Positions 15,570-18,150 of a stretch of DNA of 18,150 nucleotides are shown piece by piece. Numbering within the stretch: position 1 is the stretch's first letter; the number at the start of each line of letters is the position of its first letter. The notes below the pieces were generated by a model, which did no database searches, was not told the origin of the DNA, and saw only the letters and a program-made list of their open reading frames with translations. The stretch spans positions 1 to 18,150 of the forward strand of contig JACFNM010000041.1 of assembly GCA_019454915.1 (NCBI GenBank), read 5' to 3'. The position numbers were made by a program, and so were the translations under genes. The stretch comes from Chitinophagaceae bacterium (GTDB taxonomy: Bacteria > Bacteroidota > Bacteroidia > Chitinophagales > Chitinophagaceae).

Positions 15570-15890
15570 TTAAGCTAAGTGTTGCTCAATTTTCTTCACG
15601 AAATTGGCTTTGGGCTGCGCACCGATTAATTTGTCTACCACCTTACCGCCTTTTACAAACAATACCGCTGGTATGGAGGTAATACCATAGTTAATAGACA
15701 ACTGAGGATTGTGATCCACGTTCACTTTACCTACGTTCACTTTTTCCGTATATTCCTTACTCAGTTCTTCGATGATGGGACCGATTGCCCGGCAGGGCCC
15801 ACACCATTCTGCCCAAAAGTCAATAACAGTTAATTTATCGGAGTTCAATACTTTTTCCTGGAAATTGGTATCGTTAAATTCAAGTGCCAT
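15570..15890 (-). CDS. trxA: Thioredoxin
   Basis: Cytoplasmic dithiol-disulfide oxidoreductase of 106 aa, the standard single-domain length. The active site is WCGPC (Cys30, Cys33) preceded by IDFWAE with the buried Asp24. The cis-proline loop is SIPAVLF, and the C-terminal GAQPKANFVKKIEQHL helix is typical. No signal peptide. The ribosome site AAGGAA lies 7 nt before the ATG. It follows dnaE on the same strand after 123 bp, with its own candidate -7 element and a strong terminator behind it, so it is probably a separate transcript. Adjacent dnaE and trxA genes are familiar in Bacteroidota. Confidence 0.97.
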   Translation of the reverse strand: MALEFNDTNFQEKVLNSDKLTVIDFWAEWCGPCRAIGPIIEELSKEYTEKVNVGKVNVDHNPQLSINYGITSIPAVLFVKGGKVVDKLIGAQPKANFVKKIEQHLA

Positions 15891-15945
15891 AATAATTCCT
15901 TTTTATTGATGGTTTAGTAAAAAAGTAGATTTATTCTACATGAAG

Positions 15946-15953
15946 CAAATTTA
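15946..15953 (-). promoter_or_regulatory. Candidate -7 promoter element for trxA
   Basis: The minus strand reads TAAATTTG, matching TAnnTTTG, 56 bp upstream of the trxA ATG, in the dnaE-trxA gap. A CAAA (15966-15969) on the plus strand is too close to be the matching -33 element. Confidence 0.4.
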
Positions 15954-16013
15954 ATTCCAATATGCCAAAATGGTTGTTATGTCATTTCTAATCCTGCCTG
16001 ATAGCCATTCTGG

Positions 16014-18150
16014 CTACCTGTTATTTTCCAAAACCTTCACTTTCACTGTAAAATCGGGGTGAGCATCCAGAAAAGCAGCCATTTCGTCATTCATTTCAAA
16101 GCCTTTTTCCAACGTGTACATGCTTATTTTCCATCCGGATTGTGGTTCGGAAAGAATAAACCGGATAGTGGCTTTGCCTGGGAACAAATGGATATTCTGC
16201 TCTATGAAATGGACAATTTCTTCCGTTAAATCTCTGGGATGTAGTTCTACCTCCACCTGCTGCGTTAACAATGCTTTGACGGTTTCGAGCAACATCACCC
16301 GGGTCAGCTTAAATTCAAATTCAGTCGTGCTGTTCCACCTCGATTTAAATTGTCCGGTAACAAAGAGGACATTCCCGATTTCAAAATGATCCTTAAAACG
16401 CACATAGTCTTCCCCGAAAATAGCAATCTCTGTTTTCCCGGAATAATCTTCGATATAAAAAATACCGAACTGTTTGCCTGTTTTGGTGGTGCGATGCCGG
16501 GCATCCGAAACCAAACCGGCTAACCGGATGGGGCGGTTTGCGTTGCCCGCATTTAGCTGGGTGTCTTTAAATTCAATAAAAGAAGCAATGGGGGTTATTC
16601 CATAGTGGCTCATTTCAAAACGGAAATGATCCAGGGGATGACCGCTGATGAAAATTCCGGTGATATCTTTTTCGTGTTCAAGCCATTCCGTCAGCGTCCA
16701 GGGCGGGCAGTCCGGAATCCTGGGCGGAATGATGTCGGGCATCTGTAAGTCTCCGAATAAGGTATTGGTTGTATTCTCGGATCGGCTTTGATATATGTTG
16801 CCGAATTTTATAATCTTTTCCAAACCCGTGGTGGTATCTCCCTGCGGAATGAAAAAATATTGAGCGCGGTGGATATCCGTGAAGCAATCGAATGCGCCGG
16901 AATAGGCCAGACATTCGAGTGACTTTTTATTCACCACGCGCTGGTTGACCCTTTTTACCAAATCGAAAATAGACAGGTAGGGACCTCCTTTTTTCCTTTC
17001 CTTGATAATTCCTTCAATAGCCGCCTCACCCACCCCTTTCAATCCTCCCAGCCCGAAGCGGATTTCTCCTTTTTTGTTTACGGCAAATCCTTTCTCCGAT
17101 TCGTTGATATCCGGTCCGAGCACATTCAACCCCATGCGCTTACATTCTTCCATAAAGAAGGTAATCTTTTCAATAGCGCCCGCGTGGTTTAATACGCCCG
17201 CCATAAATTCCGAAGGGAAATGAGCTTTCAGATAAGCAGTTTGATATGCCACAAAAGCATAGCAGGTAGAATGCGATTTATTGAATGCATATTGAGCAAA
17301 GGCTTCCCAGTCAGACCATATTTTTTCAAGAATATCTTTTTTATGCCCTTTCTCAATAGCGCCCGATATAAACTGCGCCTTCATTTTGTCCAGTACCGCT
17401 TTTTGTTTTTTACCCATCGCCTTTCTCAACACATCCGCGTCTCCTTTGCTGAAGCCTGCCACTCTTTGAGAAAGCAGCATTACCTGCTCCTGGTACACCG
17501 TGATGCCGTAAGTGTCGGATAGAATTTCCTCCATTTCCGGCAAATCATAGGTGATGGGCTCCCGTCCCTGTTTACGATTGATGAAGTTGGGTATATAGCT
17601 TAAAGGCCCGGGACGATAAAGCGCATTCATGGCGATGAGGTCATCGAATTTGTCGGGCTTTAATTCGCGCAGGTATTTTTGCATACCCGGACTTTCAAAT
17701 TGAAATGTTCCGTTGGTGTCGCCTCTTTGATAAAGCTGATAGGTTTTTTCATCGTCTAAGGGGATGCTGTCCAGATCAATTTCTACCCCGTGGTTTTGTT
17801 TGATAAGCTGCAACGCAGTCTTTAGGATACTGAGCGTCTTTAATCCCAGGAAGTCCATTTTAATAACGCCCGCTTCTTCAATCACACTTCCTTCTATCTG
17901 GGTTACCCACAGATCAGAGTCCTTGGCTATGGATACCGGTAACAGCTCCGTTAAGTCTTTAGGCGCAATGATGATGCCTGCTGCGTGGATCCCGGTATTG
18001 CGTACGGAGCCTTCCAATATCTCCGCTTCGTGCAGTACTTTCCCGTGCATATCATCGGTGGCATAATACTCCCGCAGTTTTTTCACGTTCTCCAGGTCGT
18101 CTGCTATTAAGCCCTCTTTTTCTTCCAGTGATTTCTCTCCGTCTCTGCTT
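16014..18150 (-). CDS. dnaE: DNA polymerase III subunit alpha, C-terminal part (5'-partial)
   Basis: Replicative polymerase catalytic subunit, DnaE type. The frame is open to the right edge (SRDGEKSLEEKEG precedes the GTG at 18086, which is internal), so ~711 C-terminal residues are seen and the PHP domain and first two catalytic Asp lie outside. Visible in order: TGIHAAGIIIAP; KMDFLGLKTLSIL, whose Asp (codon at 17853-17855) is the third catalytic carboxylate; NGTFQFESPGMQ; ALYRPGPLSYIPNF; ITVYQEQVMLLSQRVAGFS and GDADVLRKAMGKK (fingers); FNKSHSTCYAFVAYQTAYLKAHFP with the helix-hairpin-helix region; then an OB-fold (GKQFGIFYIEDYSG ... GNVLFVTGQFK). It ends at TAG 16014 inside a small TAGCCA/TGGCTA hairpin. 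Essential and apparently intact. Confidence 0.97.
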   Translation of the reverse strand, partial: SRDGEKSLEEKEGLIADDLENVKKLREYYATDDMHGKVLHEAEILEGSVRNTGIHAAGIIIAPKDLTELLPVSIAKDSDLWVTQIEGSVIEEAGVIKMDFLGLKTLSILKTALQLIKQNHGVEIDLDSIPLDDEKTYQLYQRGDTNGTFQFESPGMQKYLRELKPDKFDDLIAMNALYRPGPLSYIPNFINRKQGREPITYDLPEMEEILSDTYGITVYQEQVMLLSQRVAGFSKGDADVLRKAMGKKQKAVLDKMKAQFISGAIEKGHKKDILEKIWSDWEAFAQYAFNKSHSTCYAFVAYQTAYLKAHFPSEFMAGVLNHAGAIEKITFFMEECKRMGLNVLGPDINESEKGFAVNKKGEIRFGLGGLKGVGEAAIEGIIKERKKGGPYLSIFDLVKRVNQRVVNKKSLECLAYSGAFDCFTDIHRAQYFFIPQGDTTTGLEKIIKFGNIYQSRSENTTNTLFGDLQMPDIIPPRIPDCPPWTLTEWLEHEKDITGIFISGHPLDHFRFEMSHYGITPIASFIEFKDTQLNAGNANRPIRLAGLVSDARHRTTKTGKQFGIFYIEDYSGKTEIAIFGEDYVRFKDHFEIGNVLFVTGQFKSRWNSTTEFEFKLTRVMLLETVKALLTQQVEVELHPRDLTEEIVHFIEQNIHLFPGKATIRFILSEPQSGWKISMYTLEKGFEMNDEMAAFLDAHPDFTVKVKVLENNR

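Noticed and set aside
16002..16016. TAGCCA-TTC-TGGCTA hairpin at the dnaE stop
   Set aside because: A perfect but tiny stem with no T tract; may be chance, so it is mentioned only with dnaE.
1..18150. CRISPR array, tRNA, rRNA, integrase, IS transposase or defence operon
   Set aside because: None seen: no regularly spaced repeats, no cloverleaf or rRNA-like sequence, and no transposase or nuclease motifs in any plausible frame.

Overview
The window reads as Bacteroidota (Bacteroidetes) chromosome, probably from a Chitinophagaceae-like, glycan-degrading lineage. That placement is an inference from four things: a C-terminal type IX secretion (T9SS) sorting domain on a secreted metalloprotease, paired formylglycine sulfatases, the neighbouring dnaE and trxA genes, and several TAnnTTTG-type -7 promoter elements in front of genes with weak or absent Shine-Dalgarno sites. 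Most genes lie on the minus strand.

Layout. Positions 2-670 (+) hold the 3' part of a luciferase-like flavin monooxygenase. Positions 6892-793 (-) hold a probable operon of a 14-TM-type MFS exporter, two S1-type sulfatases and a GH29 alpha-L-fucosidase. Together they look like the desulfating and defucosylating part of a sulfated-fucose glycan locus, with no SusC/SusD pair in view. The first sulfatase gene has lost its last ~43 residues to a single-base frameshift in an A run. Positions 7435-8753 (+) hold a GNAT acyltransferase resembling the N-acetylglutamate-synthase-like GNAT of Bacteroidota arginine clusters, followed by a transglutaminase-like cysteine protein. Positions 9304-8900 (-) encode an AT-rich orphan two-TM protein.

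The stretch 9305-10036 carries no credible gene. It contains the 3' part of an ORF-less group II intron, with a textbook 34-nt domain V, a domain VI with a bulged branch-point A, and foldable domains III and IV. Domain I appears truncated. Beyond it on the minus strand are folA (DHFR), a large M43 metalloprotease with a T9SS tail, a CNT-family nucleoside transporter broken by a frameshift, a decayed AAA_14/DUF4143 ATPase (two frameshifts plus a lost C-terminus), trxA with a very clear intrinsic terminator, and the C-terminal ~711 residues of DNA polymerase III alpha (dnaE), which runs off the right edge.

No convincing new multi-gene system was found. The best second-look items are the intron remnant, the GNAT/transglutaminase pair, the frameshift cluster at 14.2-15.2 kb, and the sulfatase/fucosidase/MFS operon with its frameshifted sulfatase.
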